NCBI GenBank assembly: GCA_027023345.1
Contig: JALVVO010000240.1
Span: forward strand, 1-26,694
Length of the DNA: 26,694 bases
Direction of reading: 5' to 3'
DNA from: Thermaceae bacterium
GTDB lineage: Bacteria > Deinococcota > Deinococci > Deinococcales > Marinithermaceae
Shown: positions 14,544 through 21,082 of the stretch, one piece after another
Layout of the letters: each line of letters opens with the position of its first letter
Position numbering within the stretch: position 1 is the first letter of the stretch
Position numbers and translations under genes: made by a program
The notes under the pieces: generated by a model
Databases searched by the model: none
Told to the model about the DNA's origin: nothing
The model's input: only the letters and a program-made list of their open reading frames with translations

Positions 14544-14948
14544 ATGCGGCATCGCAAGGCAGGACGCAAACTCAACCGCCACTCGAGCCACCGCCTGGCG
14601 CTCCTCAGGAACCAGGCAACCCAGCTTTTGCGCCACGGGCGGATCGAGACCACGATCCCCAAGGCCAAGGAGCTCCGGCGCTTCGTCGAGCCCCTGATCC
14701 ACTTCGCCAAGCGCGGCGACCTCGCCGCCCGGCGCCGGGTGCTCGAGGACATCCACGACAAGGCGGTGGTGCGGAAGCTCTTCGACGAGATCGCGCCCTT
14801 GATGGCAGACCGTCCGGGCGGCTACACCCGCATCCTGAAGCTCGCCAAGAGGCGGAAGGGCGACGGTACCCAGCTCGCCATCATCGAGCTGGTGGGCTAC
14901 GCCCCCGCGGCCGAGGGGAGCGAGGAGAAGGAAAAGGCCGAGGCCTAG
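14544..14948 (+). CDS. rplQ: 50S ribosomal protein L17
   Basis: L17 lies near the tunnel exit of the 50S subunit and closes the alpha operon. The 134-residue product begins MRHRKAGRKLNRHSSHRLALL and includes RNQATQLLRHGRIETTIPKAKELR and GGYTRILKLAKRRKGDGTQLA. It ends in an acidic, Ala/Glu/Lys-rich tail (about residues 119-134) beyond the normal core of about 118 residues. ATG 14544 follows rpoA by 4 bases, with AAAGGAGTGAG as SD. A strong terminator lies 14 bases downstream. Confidence 0.98.
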   Translation: MRHRKAGRKLNRHSSHRLALLRNQATQLLRHGRIETTIPKAKELRRFVEPLIHFAKRGDLAARRRVLEDIHDKAVVRKLFDEIAPLMADRPGGYTRILKLAKRRKGDGTQLAIIELVGYAPAAEGSEEKEKAEA

Positions 14949-14962
14949 CTGGCCCCGGCCCG

Positions 14963-14991
14963 GGCGGGGGGAGGATCCCCCCGCCTTTTTT
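14963..14991 (+). terminator. Rho-independent terminator of the ribosomal operon
   Basis: A perfect 9-base-pair G/C stem (14963-14971 with 14977-14985, loop AGGAT) is followed by six T residues (14986-14991). It is placed just after rplQ and ends the + strand superoperon. The final T bases overlap the stop codon of the convergent NYN-type gene (14990-14992 on the other strand), so the two transcription units meet with no spacer. Confidence 0.93.
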
Positions 14992-15535
14992 ATTCCGTCT
15001 CCGCGCCCTCCTCGACCTCCTCGAGGGGCTCCTCGGTGGCCGAGGAGGGGTAGACCCGGCGGCCGCCAGGCTCGCGCTCGAGGGCGTCGCGGAAGTCCCG
15101 GAGGTCGAGGAAGCGGTCGGCGGCGGAGCGGAGGTCCAGGTCCACGCTCTCGTCGAGCCCCAGGATCCAGACCTCCTTGCCCATGCTCCGCACCGCCTCC
15201 ACCGGGGCGGCGAGGCCGGCGGCCCCGGCGGCGAGCAGCGCCACGTCCCAGCGCGGGGCGGTGAGCAGCAGGTCGGTGGCGATCACCGCGTCGAAGCGGG
15301 GCTCGGCGTGCACCTCGCGCCAGCGCACGGTGTAGCCCATGAAGACCAGGGCGTTCAGGAACTTCTTCTGCCGTTCGTCGGTCAGGTCGGTGACCGGCGC
15401 GTAGTAGAAGGCGTTGTAGAGCGCGTAGCCCTCGCGAAAATGGGACAGGGTCTTGCGGTGGTCCACGTTCCAGCCCATGCGCCGGGAGGCGGAGTAGATG
15501 AAGGAGCCGTCGATGAAGATGCCGAGCCTCTCCAT
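14990..15535 (-). CDS. NYN/PIN-fold protein with altered active site
   Basis: NYN proteins are usually RNases with a PIN-like fold. The 181-residue product opens with IFIDGSFIY (Asp9), has FDAVIATDLLL with Asp82 and Asp88, and a WDVALLA...SMGKEVWILG block, matching the LabA-like NYN order. The motif that normally reads SGDxDF is AGAAGL here (residues 103-108), so both acidic residues are absent; the Asn after the first Asp is also Phe12. The C-terminus is acidic (residues 167-181). It lies 5 bases after the quinone oxidoreductase gene on the same strand. TAAGCT ends 7 bases before its ATG and there is no clear SD. Assignment to the fold is moderate; activity is doubtful. Confidence 0.8.
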   Translation of the reverse strand: MERLGIFIDGSFIYSASRRMGWNVDHRKTLSHFREGYALYNAFYYAPVTDLTDERQKKFLNALVFMGYTVRWREVHAEPRFDAVIATDLLLTAPRWDVALLAAGAAGLAAPVEAVRSMGKEVWILGLDESVDLDLRSAADRFLDLRDFRDALEREPGGRRVYPSSATEEPLEEVEEGAETE

Positions 15536-15540
15536 GCGCC

Positions 15541-16572
15541 CTAGCTTACACGAAGCACGACCTTGCCAAAAACCTTTCGGTCCTCGAGCAGGCGGTGGGC
15601 GAGGGCGGCGTCCTCGAGGGGCAGCACCCGGCCGACCACCGGCCTGAGCCGGCCCTCCTCGAAAAACCGCGCGATCTTGAAGAGGCGCGACTTCGAGGCC
15701 ATCGTCGAGCCGTAGATGGTGAGCTGCCGGAAGAAGACGTGGGCGAGGGGGGTGGGAGCCTCGTACCCGCTGGTCGCCCCCACCAGGGCGATCCGGCCGC
15801 CGGAGCGCGTCGCCTTGATCACGCCCTCCCAGAAGTCCCGCCCGGTCGAGTCGGCCACCGCGTCGGCGCCCCGGCCGCCGGTGAGGTCGCGGACCCGCCG
15901 GTGCCAGCCCTCCTCGCGGTAGTTCACGGTTTCGTCGGCGCCGAGCTCGCGGGCGAGCTCCAGCTTCTCCTCGCTGCCGGCGGCGGCGATCACCCGGGCG
16001 CCAAAGAGCTTCGCGATCTGGAGGGCGGCAACCCCCACCCCGCTCCCGGCGGCCATCACCAGCACGTGCTCGCCCGGCTGGACCCGGAGCTTGTCCACCA
16101 CCATCTGCCAGGCGGTGAGGAAGGCGAGGGGAAAGCTCGCTGCCTCCTCGAAGCTGAGGTTTTTGGGTTTTTTCACGAGGTTCGCCCGGGGGATGACCAC
16201 GTACTCGGCGTAGGTGCCGCTTCGGTGCTCCCCCAGGATGCCGTAGGCGGGGCAGAGGTTGTCCGCGCCCGAGAGGCAGGCCTCGCAGTGCCCGCAGGAA
16301 ATCCCCGGGTTCAGCACCACCTCTTCGTCGAGGAGCACCTCGTCCACCCCGGGGCCCACCGCGTCCACGACCCCGGCGCCGTCGGCGCCAAGGACGTGGG
16401 GGAAGCGGAGGCGGGGGTTCGCGACCCCCCTACGCACCCAGAGGTCCAGGTGGTTGAGGGCGGCGGCGAGGAGCCGAACCCGGACCTCGCCGGGACCGGG
16501 CTCGGGGTCCGGCCTCGCGCCCACCCGGAGGACCTCGGGTCCCCCGAAGCCCTCGATGTAGACGGCCCGCAT
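15541..16572 (-). CDS. Quinone oxidoreductase-like zinc-binding dehydrogenase (MDR family)
   Basis: This family reduces quinones or enones, or oxidises alcohols, with NAD(P)H in the cytosol; the substrate cannot be read from sequence. The 343-residue protein has a GroES-like N-terminal domain, a structural zinc lobe with Cys93, Cys96, Cys99 and Cys107, and a Rossmann domain with AAGSGVGVAALQIAK (residues 174-188). The usual catalytic zinc ligands are not in place: the GHE motif reads GADGAG (62-67) and the early Cys is replaced in ALNHLDLW. A zinc-independent catalytic site, as in quinone reductases, is therefore more likely. It lies 24 bases after the peroxiredoxin gene, suggesting a shared redox operon. 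Confidence 0.9.
   Translation of the reverse strand: MRAVYIEGFGGPEVLRVGARPDPEPGPGEVRVRLLAAALNHLDLWVRRGVANPRLRFPHVLGADGAGVVDAVGPGVDEVLLDEEVVLNPGISCGHCEACLSGADNLCPAYGILGEHRSGTYAEYVVIPRANLVKKPKNLSFEEAASFPLAFLTAWQMVVDKLRVQPGEHVLVMAAGSGVGVAALQIAKLFGARVIAAAGSEEKLELARELGADETVNYREEGWHRRVRDLTGGRGADAVADSTGRDFWEGVIKATRSGGRIALVGATSGYEAPTPLAHVFFRQLTIYGSTMASKSRLFKIARFFEEGRLRPVVGRVLPLEDAALAHRLLEDRKVFGKVVLRVS
15543..15548 (-). promoter_or_regulatory. TANNNT -10-like hexamer before the NYN-type gene
   Basis: TAAGCT on the minus strand ends exactly 7 bases upstream of the NYN-type ATG (15535) and shares its last T with the TAG stop of the preceding gene. This spacing would give a transcript starting at or next to the ATG (leaderless). 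No -35 was recognised. Evidence is positional only. Confidence 0.35.
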
Positions 16573-16578
16573 GCCCTA

Positions 16579-16584
16579 AGGCTA
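16579..16584 (-). promoter_or_regulatory. TANNNT -10-like hexamer before the oxidoreductase gene
   Basis: TAGCCT on the minus strand ends 6 bases before the ATG at 16572, inside the short gap after the peroxiredoxin gene. The only SD-like bases (AGGG) sit too close to the ATG. This suggests an extra, possibly leaderless, start for the oxidoreductase. Evidence is positional only. Confidence 0.3.
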
Positions 16585-16596
16585 CCAGGGCGCGCC

Positions 16597-17070
16597 CTAG
16601 CTCGCGATCGCCGCCACCGCCCGGGCGACCTCGTCGTAGGGGGGCTCGAGCCCAGGGTTCTCGGCCACCCAGGCCCAGCGGACCACCCCGCTTGCGTCCA
16701 CCACGAAGGCCGCCCGCTGGGCGAGCTCTCTAAGCCCTTTGAGCTCGGGGAGCACGACGCCGAACGCCCGGATCGCCTCCTTGTTGAAGTCGGAGAGGAG
16801 CGGGTAGGTAATCCCGTTTTTCTCCGCGAAGGCCGCCTGGCAGAAGGGGGTGTCGGTGCTGATCCCCACCACCTGGGCGCCGAGCTCGTTGTACCGGGCG
16901 AGCTGGTCGCGGAAGGTGCAGAGCTCCTTTTCGCAGACCGAGGTGAAGGACCCCGGGAAGAAGAGCAGGACCAGGGGTTTCCCGCGCCCGTACTCGGCCA
17001 GGTCCACGGGGTTCAGGTCGCGGTCGAAGACCACCGCGTGGGGAAGTTTTTCGCCGATACCGATCGCCAT
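16597..17070 (-). CDS. Peroxiredoxin (AhpE/PrxQ-like)
   Basis: Peroxiredoxins reduce hydrogen peroxide and organic hydroperoxides through a peroxidatic Cys. The 157-residue protein has a thioredoxin fold with FFPGSFTSVCEKELCTFRD: the PxxxTxxC signature at residues 39-46 gives peroxidatic Cys46. Cys51 follows with the Cys-X4-Cys spacing of the resolving Cys in BCP/PrxQ, though the surrounding sequence is more AhpE-like. Cys77 is a further candidate partner. I choose the ATG at 17068-17070 because GGAGGG is 6 bases upstream; the ATG at 17074-17076 abuts this SD. It is the first gene of a leftward operon. Confidence 0.92.
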   Translation of the reverse strand: MAIGIGEKLPHAVVFDRDLNPVDLAEYGRGKPLVLLFFPGSFTSVCEKELCTFRDQLARYNELGAQVVGISTDTPFCQAAFAEKNGITYPLLSDFNKEAIRAFGVVLPELKGLRELAQRAAFVVDASGVVRWAWVAENPGLEPPYDEVARAVAAIAS

Positions 17071-17088
17071 ACCCATCCCTCCGGCGCA

Positions 17089-17116
17089 ACTTTACCCCTA
17101 TGCCGGGCGGACTCAA
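17089..17116 (-). promoter_or_regulatory. Promoter of the peroxiredoxin operon
   Basis: On the minus strand TTGAGT (17116-17111) and TAAAGT (17094-17089) are separated by 16 bases, close to the housekeeping sigma pattern. A start about 7 bases downstream would put the GGAGGG SD at the very 5' end of the mRNA, followed by the ATG at 17070. It lies in the 81-base divergent gap shared with the esterase gene. Confidence 0.55.
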
Positions 17117-17151
17117 TGGGGGCGCGGGCACAAAGGTGGGAGAATGGGCGC

Positions 17152-18102
17152 GTGGTCGAGGTTTGGGGACGCTTCGCCACCTTCCGCCCCCCGCCGGGGG
17201 CGGCCGCGCTCGTCGGCGACTTCACCGACTGGAAGCGCAGGCCCCTGCCCATCTCCGGCCCCCTGACCCTTGAGTTTCCCCCGGATGCCTACGTCGAGTA
17301 CGCCTTTTTGGACGAGGCGGGCCGCCCCTTCGCCGACCCCGACGCCCCCCGGCCGGCGGAGAACCCCTGGTGGCCCTACGCCCGCGCCTTCACCACCGGG
17401 GACTGGCGCTTGGAAGCGCCCCCGCTCCTTTCCGTGCCCAGGGAGCGCCTCCGGCGGGAGCGGGTCTTCTCCGAGCCGTTTTTTGCCAAGCGGCGGGTAT
17501 TCGTCTACGAGCCGCCCGAGGCTCCCCGGGCCGTGGTCTTCGTGCAGGACGGGGTGGCGTTCTTTCGCCTCGGGAGGATGGCTGAGGTGGCCGAGGCCCT
17601 CGTCCAGGCGGGGGCGATCCACCCCGCGCGGATCGTCTTCCTCGAGCCCGAGGACCGGGACCGGGAGTACCGGATGGACCCCCGCTACCGCGCCTTCGTC
17701 CTCGAGGAGGTCCGGCCCCGTTACGGCGAGGGCCTTCCGGCGGGGTTTTGGGGGGCCTCGCTCGGGGGGCTCGCCGCGCTCTGGCTCTGGAACGAGTTTC
17801 CCGAGGCGGCCTTCGCCATGGCCCACTCGCCGGCCACCAAGGCGGTGCCGGGGGGGAGGGACGCCTATGCCGAGCCCGAGTGGCTGCTCGACCGGCTCGT
17901 GCCCCACGGGGGGCGGGTCTACCTCGAGGTGGGGGTGCTCGAGTGGCTCCTCGCCCCCGCCCGGCGGCTCGCCGCAAGGCTTTCGGATCTCGGCGTCGTC
18001 CACGGCTACCGGGAGCGGCCCTCGGGCCACAACTGGGTGACCTGGCGACAGGGGATCGCGCCGGGACTTCGCTACCTTTTGGGCCGCGACCTGCCCTTTT
18101 AG
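17152..18102 (+). CDS. Fes-like alpha/beta-hydrolase esterase with N-terminal E-set domain
   Basis: The 316-residue product looks like the enterochelin-esterase/putative esterase family. An N-terminal Ig-like E-set (CBM48-like) domain (about residues 1-75: WGRFATFRPPPGAAALVGDF, then TDWKRRPLP) precedes an alpha/beta-hydrolase domain. Its nucleophile motif is GASLGG with Ser203, and His293 is in SGHNWVTW. No siderophore genes are nearby, so the substrate is unknown. GTG 17152 gives the E-set domain start, with GGTGGGAG 9 bases upstream; ATG 17116 would add 12 residues that overlap the divergent promoter and do not look domain-like. No convincing + strand promoter was found. Confidence 0.82.
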   Translation: MVEVWGRFATFRPPPGAAALVGDFTDWKRRPLPISGPLTLEFPPDAYVEYAFLDEAGRPFADPDAPRPAENPWWPYARAFTTGDWRLEAPPLLSVPRERLRRERVFSEPFFAKRRVFVYEPPEAPRAVVFVQDGVAFFRLGRMAEVAEALVQAGAIHPARIVFLEPEDRDREYRMDPRYRAFVLEEVRPRYGEGLPAGFWGASLGGLAALWLWNEFPEAAFAMAHSPATKAVPGGRDAYAEPEWLLDRLVPHGGRVYLEVGVLEWLLAPARRLAARLSDLGVVHGYRERPSGHNWVTWRQGIAPGLRYLLGRDLPF

Positions 18103-18105
18103 CAT
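18100..18105 (+). promoter_or_regulatory. TANNNT hexamer overlapping the esterase stop codon
   Basis: TAGCAT begins with the TAG stop of the esterase gene and ends 6 bases before the ATG of the CoA-transferase gene. No SD is well placed (CGGGGT abuts the ATG). It may give a leaderless start for the CoA-transferase. Its layout closely resembles the next junction at 19312. Confidence 0.35.
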
Positions 18106-18111
18106 CGGGGT

Positions 18112-19314
18112 ATGGGACCCCTCGCCGGCCTAAGAGTGCTGGATCTCTCGCGCATCCTCGCCGGCCCCTTCGCCACCCAGGTGCTCGCCGACCTTGGCGC
18201 CGAGGTCTGGAAGGTGGAAAGCCCCCGGGGCGACGACACCCGCCGCTGGGGGCCGCCCTTCGTCAGGGGCGAGAGCGCCTACTACCTCTCGGCGAACCGG
18301 GGAAAGAAGAGCCTCGCCGTCAACCTGAAGGACCCCCGGGGGGCGGAGATCGTGCTCGAGCTCGCAAAAAGGGCCGACGTCCTGGTCGAGAACTTCAAGG
18401 CGGGCGGACTTAAGAAGTACGGGCTCGACTACGAAAGCGTCCGCGCGCGGAACCCGAGGATCGTCTACGTCTCGATCACCGGCTTCGGCCAGACCGGTCC
18501 CCGCGCGAAAGAGCCCGGCTACGACGCCGCCCTCCAGGGGATCACCGGGCTGATGAGCATCACCGGCGAGCCCGACGGCCCGCCGATGAAGGTGGGGGTA
18601 GCGCTCATCGACGTCCTCACCGGTTGGGCGGCGGCGACGGGGATCCTCGCCGCCCTTTGGGAGCGGGAGCGAAGCGGGATGGGCCAGTACCTCGACCTCT
18701 CGCTCTTCGAGGTGGGCCTCATGAGCCTCGTCAACCAGGCCCAGAGCTACCTGGTGACCGGCGTGCCCCCGAAGCGCCTGGGGAACGCCCACCCCCAGAT
18801 CGTGCCCTACCAGGCCTTCGAGGCCGGGGACGGCTGGTTCATCTTGGCGGTGGGGAACGACGAGCAGTTTGCCCGCATGGCCCGGGCGATCGGGAAGCCG
18901 GAGCTCGCCCACGACCCCCGGTTTCGCACGAACGCCCTCCGGGTGCAAAACCGCGGCGCGCTCGTTCCCCTCCTCGAGGAGGTCTTCCGCACGCGCCCCC
19001 GGGACGCCTGGCTCCGGCTTTTCAAGGAGGTCGGGGTGCCGGCGACCCCGGTGAACGACCTCAAGGAGGCCTTCTCCGACCCCCAGGCCGAGGCCCGGGG
19101 GGCGGTTTGGGAGCTCGAGCACCCGACGATCGGGGCCTTGAAAACGGTGGCGAACGCCCTCCAGCACTTCTCCCGCACCCCCGCCGCTCCCGCCGGTCCC
19201 CCGCCCCTCCTCGGCCAGCACACCCGCGAGGTGCTGGCGGGGGTGCTCGGTTACCCCGAGGCCGAGCTTCGGCTTCTTGAGGCGGAAGGGGTCATTGGTC
19301 CGGAATCGCCCTAG
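18112..19314 (+). CDS. CaiB/BaiF family (class III) CoA-transferase
   Basis: Class III CoA-transferases move CoA between carboxylic acids through an Asp-bound acyl anhydride; relatives include formyl-CoA transferase and alpha-methylacyl-CoA racemase. The 400-residue protein has the typical N-terminus (LRVLDLSRILAGPFATQVLA, DLGAEVWKVESP), the NRGKKSLAVNL block, ITGFGQTGP, and the catalytic Asp167 in VGVALIDVLTG. The C-terminal LLGQHTREVL is standard. Length is normal (about 400). The substrate cannot be assigned, and neighbouring genes give no pathway. It follows the esterase by 9 bases. Confidence 0.93.
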   Translation: MGPLAGLRVLDLSRILAGPFATQVLADLGAEVWKVESPRGDDTRRWGPPFVRGESAYYLSANRGKKSLAVNLKDPRGAEIVLELAKRADVLVENFKAGGLKKYGLDYESVRARNPRIVYVSITGFGQTGPRAKEPGYDAALQGITGLMSITGEPDGPPMKVGVALIDVLTGWAAATGILAALWERERSGMGQYLDLSLFEVGLMSLVNQAQSYLVTGVPPKRLGNAHPQIVPYQAFEAGDGWFILAVGNDEQFARMARAIGKPELAHDPRFRTNALRVQNRGALVPLLEEVFRTRPRDAWLRLFKEVGVPATPVNDLKEAFSDPQAEARGAVWELEHPTIGALKTVANALQHFSRTPAAPAGPPPLLGQHTREVLAGVLGYPEAELRLLEAEGVIGPESP

Positions 19315-19317
19315 AAT
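19312..19317 (+). promoter_or_regulatory. TAGAAT hexamer overlapping the CoA-transferase stop codon
   Basis: TAGAAT starts with the TAG stop of the CoA-transferase gene and ends 7 bases before the ATG at 19325. It matches the -10 consensus in five of six positions. A transcript from it would begin at or beside the ATG, so the next gene may be leaderless. No -35 was recognised at 16-18 bases. Confidence 0.45.
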
Positions 19318-19324
19318 AGAGGGT

Positions 19325-20053
19325 ATGGACCGGGTCCTCGCGCGGGCTTGCTACAGCTCTCGCCAGCACTTGGTCTGGGGTTTGGGGATCCTGTTCTTTT
19401 TCCTTGTATCCCTGCTAGGCCTTGGCCTGTTCGTGTACGGGCGCGACCCGTTCGGCGGGTTCGTGGCTCTCGCGATGGGCGGGTTTGCGCTTTTGGGCTT
19501 GAAAAACCGGGCCCGCGCCCCCTGCTACGCCTTTTGCGGGGACTGCCTGATCGTGGGCTGGGATGCGGTGCCGCTGGAGGCCGTCTTAGGGGCCCGGTTT
19601 GCGGTTCGGCCGAGCTTCTTTTACCCGGGGGGCGAGCCCGGGCTTTGGCTTTGGCTGAAGGACGGACGCCGCCTTTGGCTTTCCGCTTACCCCGCGAGCT
19701 GGGACCGGGTTTGGCGGGCGCTCGCCGAGCGGCGTCCGGATCTTGGGGTGCCGGATTGGCGCAAGGAGCCCCGCTTGCGGGAAGCCCTCGCCCACGCTTG
19801 GCAAAGCGGGGTAGCCCTGCCCGAGGGGGTGCGGGTCGTTTGCAAAGGCCTTCTCGCCGGCGTTTGGCTCGCCGGGGGCGCGTTGCTCCTTGTGGCGGGG
19901 GCGGCGGCGGCGTTGGTCGGCGGGCTATCCGGCCTTGCCCCCGGGGCGCGGCACCTTGTGGGCCCCTTGGCCGCCGGGTTGGGCGTGCCCCTGGCTTTCT
20001 TCGTCTACGAACGGGTCGCGGGTTGCCGGCTTCGGGTGGAAGGGGAAGGGTAG
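19325..20053 (+). CDS. Four-helix membrane protein of unknown function
   Basis: I do not recognise this 242-residue protein. It shows two N-terminal helices (about residues 17-38 and 42-60), a soluble stretch of about 110 residues, and two C-terminal helices (about 175-203 and 209-228). The soluble part begins with CYAFCGDC (Cys67, Cys71, Cys74). Its beta-rich pattern, with IVGWDAVPLEAVLGARF and LWLWLKDGRRLWLSAYP, is reminiscent of bacterial PH-like domains; that is only a suggestion. Third-base composition is less strict than in the ribosomal genes. Start ATG 19325 is chosen because the frame upstream lies inside the CoA-transferase gene and a -10-like hexamer precedes it. It ends 4 bases from the convergent nitroreductase gene. 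Confidence 0.75.
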   Translation: MDRVLARACYSSRQHLVWGLGILFFFLVSLLGLGLFVYGRDPFGGFVALAMGGFALLGLKNRARAPCYAFCGDCLIVGWDAVPLEAVLGARFAVRPSFFYPGGEPGLWLWLKDGRRLWLSAYPASWDRVWRALAERRPDLGVPDWRKEPRLREALAHAWQSGVALPEGVRVVCKGLLAGVWLAGGALLLVAGAAAALVGGLSGLAPGARHLVGPLAAGLGVPLAFFVYERVAGCRLRVEGEG

Positions 20054-20057
20054 CGGT

Positions 20058-21017
20058 CTAGCCCTCGCTTGGGTAGGCGGCCTCCACCGCGCGGGCGAGC
20101 GCCTCACCGGGGGTCTTGCCCTCGCCGCGGTGGGCCTCGGTTTCCTGCTCGATCCAGACCTCGCTCTCGCCAAAGGTCCCCTCGGAAAAGAGCACCCCCC
20201 GCCACTCGTGCTCGAGGAGCCAGGCGATCGCCTCGGCGAGGCTCCCGGCGTCGAGGCCGCGGAGGTGGAGGGCGCGGGCGGCGGGAGCGGGGAGGTCGTC
20301 GGAAAAGCCGGCGAGCGCCTTGGCCAGGCCGTAGACCGCGTCCCGGGCCTCCATCGTGCCGCCCTTGGCGAAGTAGCGCTTCAGCACTTTGAGCCAGTCG
20401 CCGCTTCTCGTGATCGGCGCCATGGCGCGGTAGGCCTCCTCGAGCTCCTCCTCGGCGTAGCGGCGGTAGTGGTCGGTGTGGACGACCGTTGCTCGAGGCA
20501 GGCGGGGGCGGGGCCCGGGCCGCTCGGCGGGGACGCCCACGGTGAGCCCGGAGATGGGGAGGACGCCCTCGGGGAGCTCGAGGAGCCTGGCCACCTCGTC
20601 CACCCGGTTCAAGAGCCCCCCGATCCAGCAGATGCCGTAGCCCATGGCCTCGGCGGCCACCGCCAGGTGGGCGCCGGCGAGGGCGGCGTCGAGGAGGGCG
20701 AAGTGGAGCGCGGTCCGGGGAAAGTTCCCGAGGGATTCGCCGCGGTGGGCGAGGAGCCTTTTGAGCCTGTAGACGTCGGCGAGGGGGATAAAGAACTCGG
20801 CGGCCTCGAGGACGTGCCGCTGGCCGCCCGAGAGCTCGGCGAGCCGGGCGCGGAGCTCGGGGTCCCGGACGCGGAGGATCGAGTAGAGCTGGGCGCCCGC
20901 GTCGGTGGGGGCCTGCTGGGCGGCGGCCAGCATCGCGGCCACGTCCTCCTCAGGGATCGGCTCGGGCCGGTAGGCCCGTACGCTCGCGCGCTGGGTCAGG
21001 AACTTGGGGACTTCCAT
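20058..21017 (-). CDS. Nitroreductase-family flavoprotein with C-terminal extension
   Basis: Nitroreductase-fold proteins are FMN enzymes using NAD(P)H to reduce nitroaromatics, quinones or flavins. The 319-residue product begins MEVPKFLTQRASVRAY (FMN phosphate-binding Arg/Ser pattern) and continues with QAPTDAGAQLYSILRV, then MGYGICWIGGLLN (residues 125-137) and the NfsA-like strand ISGLTVGVPAERPGPRPRLP. The core seems to end near residue 238. About 80 further residues contain EWRGVLFSEGTFGESEVWIE and KTPGEALARAVEAAY, an alpha/beta pattern I cannot name confidently. ATG 21017 gives the family N-terminus; upstream in-frame codons run into the divergent promoter region. There is no SD, but TACATT ends 7 bases upstream. 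Confidence 0.87.
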   Translation of the reverse strand: MEVPKFLTQRASVRAYRPEPIPEEDVAAMLAAAQQAPTDAGAQLYSILRVRDPELRARLAELSGGQRHVLEAAEFFIPLADVYRLKRLLAHRGESLGNFPRTALHFALLDAALAGAHLAVAAEAMGYGICWIGGLLNRVDEVARLLELPEGVLPISGLTVGVPAERPGPRPRLPRATVVHTDHYRRYAEEELEEAYRAMAPITRSGDWLKVLKRYFAKGGTMEARDAVYGLAKALAGFSDDLPAPAARALHLRGLDAGSLAEAIAWLLEHEWRGVLFSEGTFGESEVWIEQETEAHRGEGKTPGEALARAVEAAYPSEG

Positions 21018-21024
21018 CCAGGAC

Positions 21025-21053
21025 AATGTACCCCCAAAGCCCGCCGGTATAAT
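21025..21053. promoter_or_regulatory. Back-to-back divergent promoters of nitroreductase and pnt operon
   Basis: Reading right, a consensus TATAAT (21048-21053) is followed by the pntAA SD and start. Reading left, TACATT (21030-21025) ends 7 bases before the nitroreductase ATG. The two hexamers are 17 bases apart, so each -10 occupies the position expected for the other promoter's -35, and neither has a good separate -35. Simultaneous RNA polymerase occupancy seems impossible, so the two genes may be expressed in competition. Confidence 0.6.
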
Positions 21054-21082
21054 CCCCCCTGGTGCTTTAGGAGGGGATAGCA

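Noticed and set aside
16150..16180. A-rich run (A6 and A5 on the minus strand) in the oxidoreductase gene as a frameshift or slippage site
   Set aside because: The run encodes KKPKN in a normal frame, does not form a canonical X-XXY-YYZ heptamer, and the protein is complete without a shift.
15595..17151. Long + strand frame upstream of the esterase
   Set aside because: It is antisense to the quinone oxidoreductase and peroxiredoxin genes; the esterase only becomes domain-like from about 17152.
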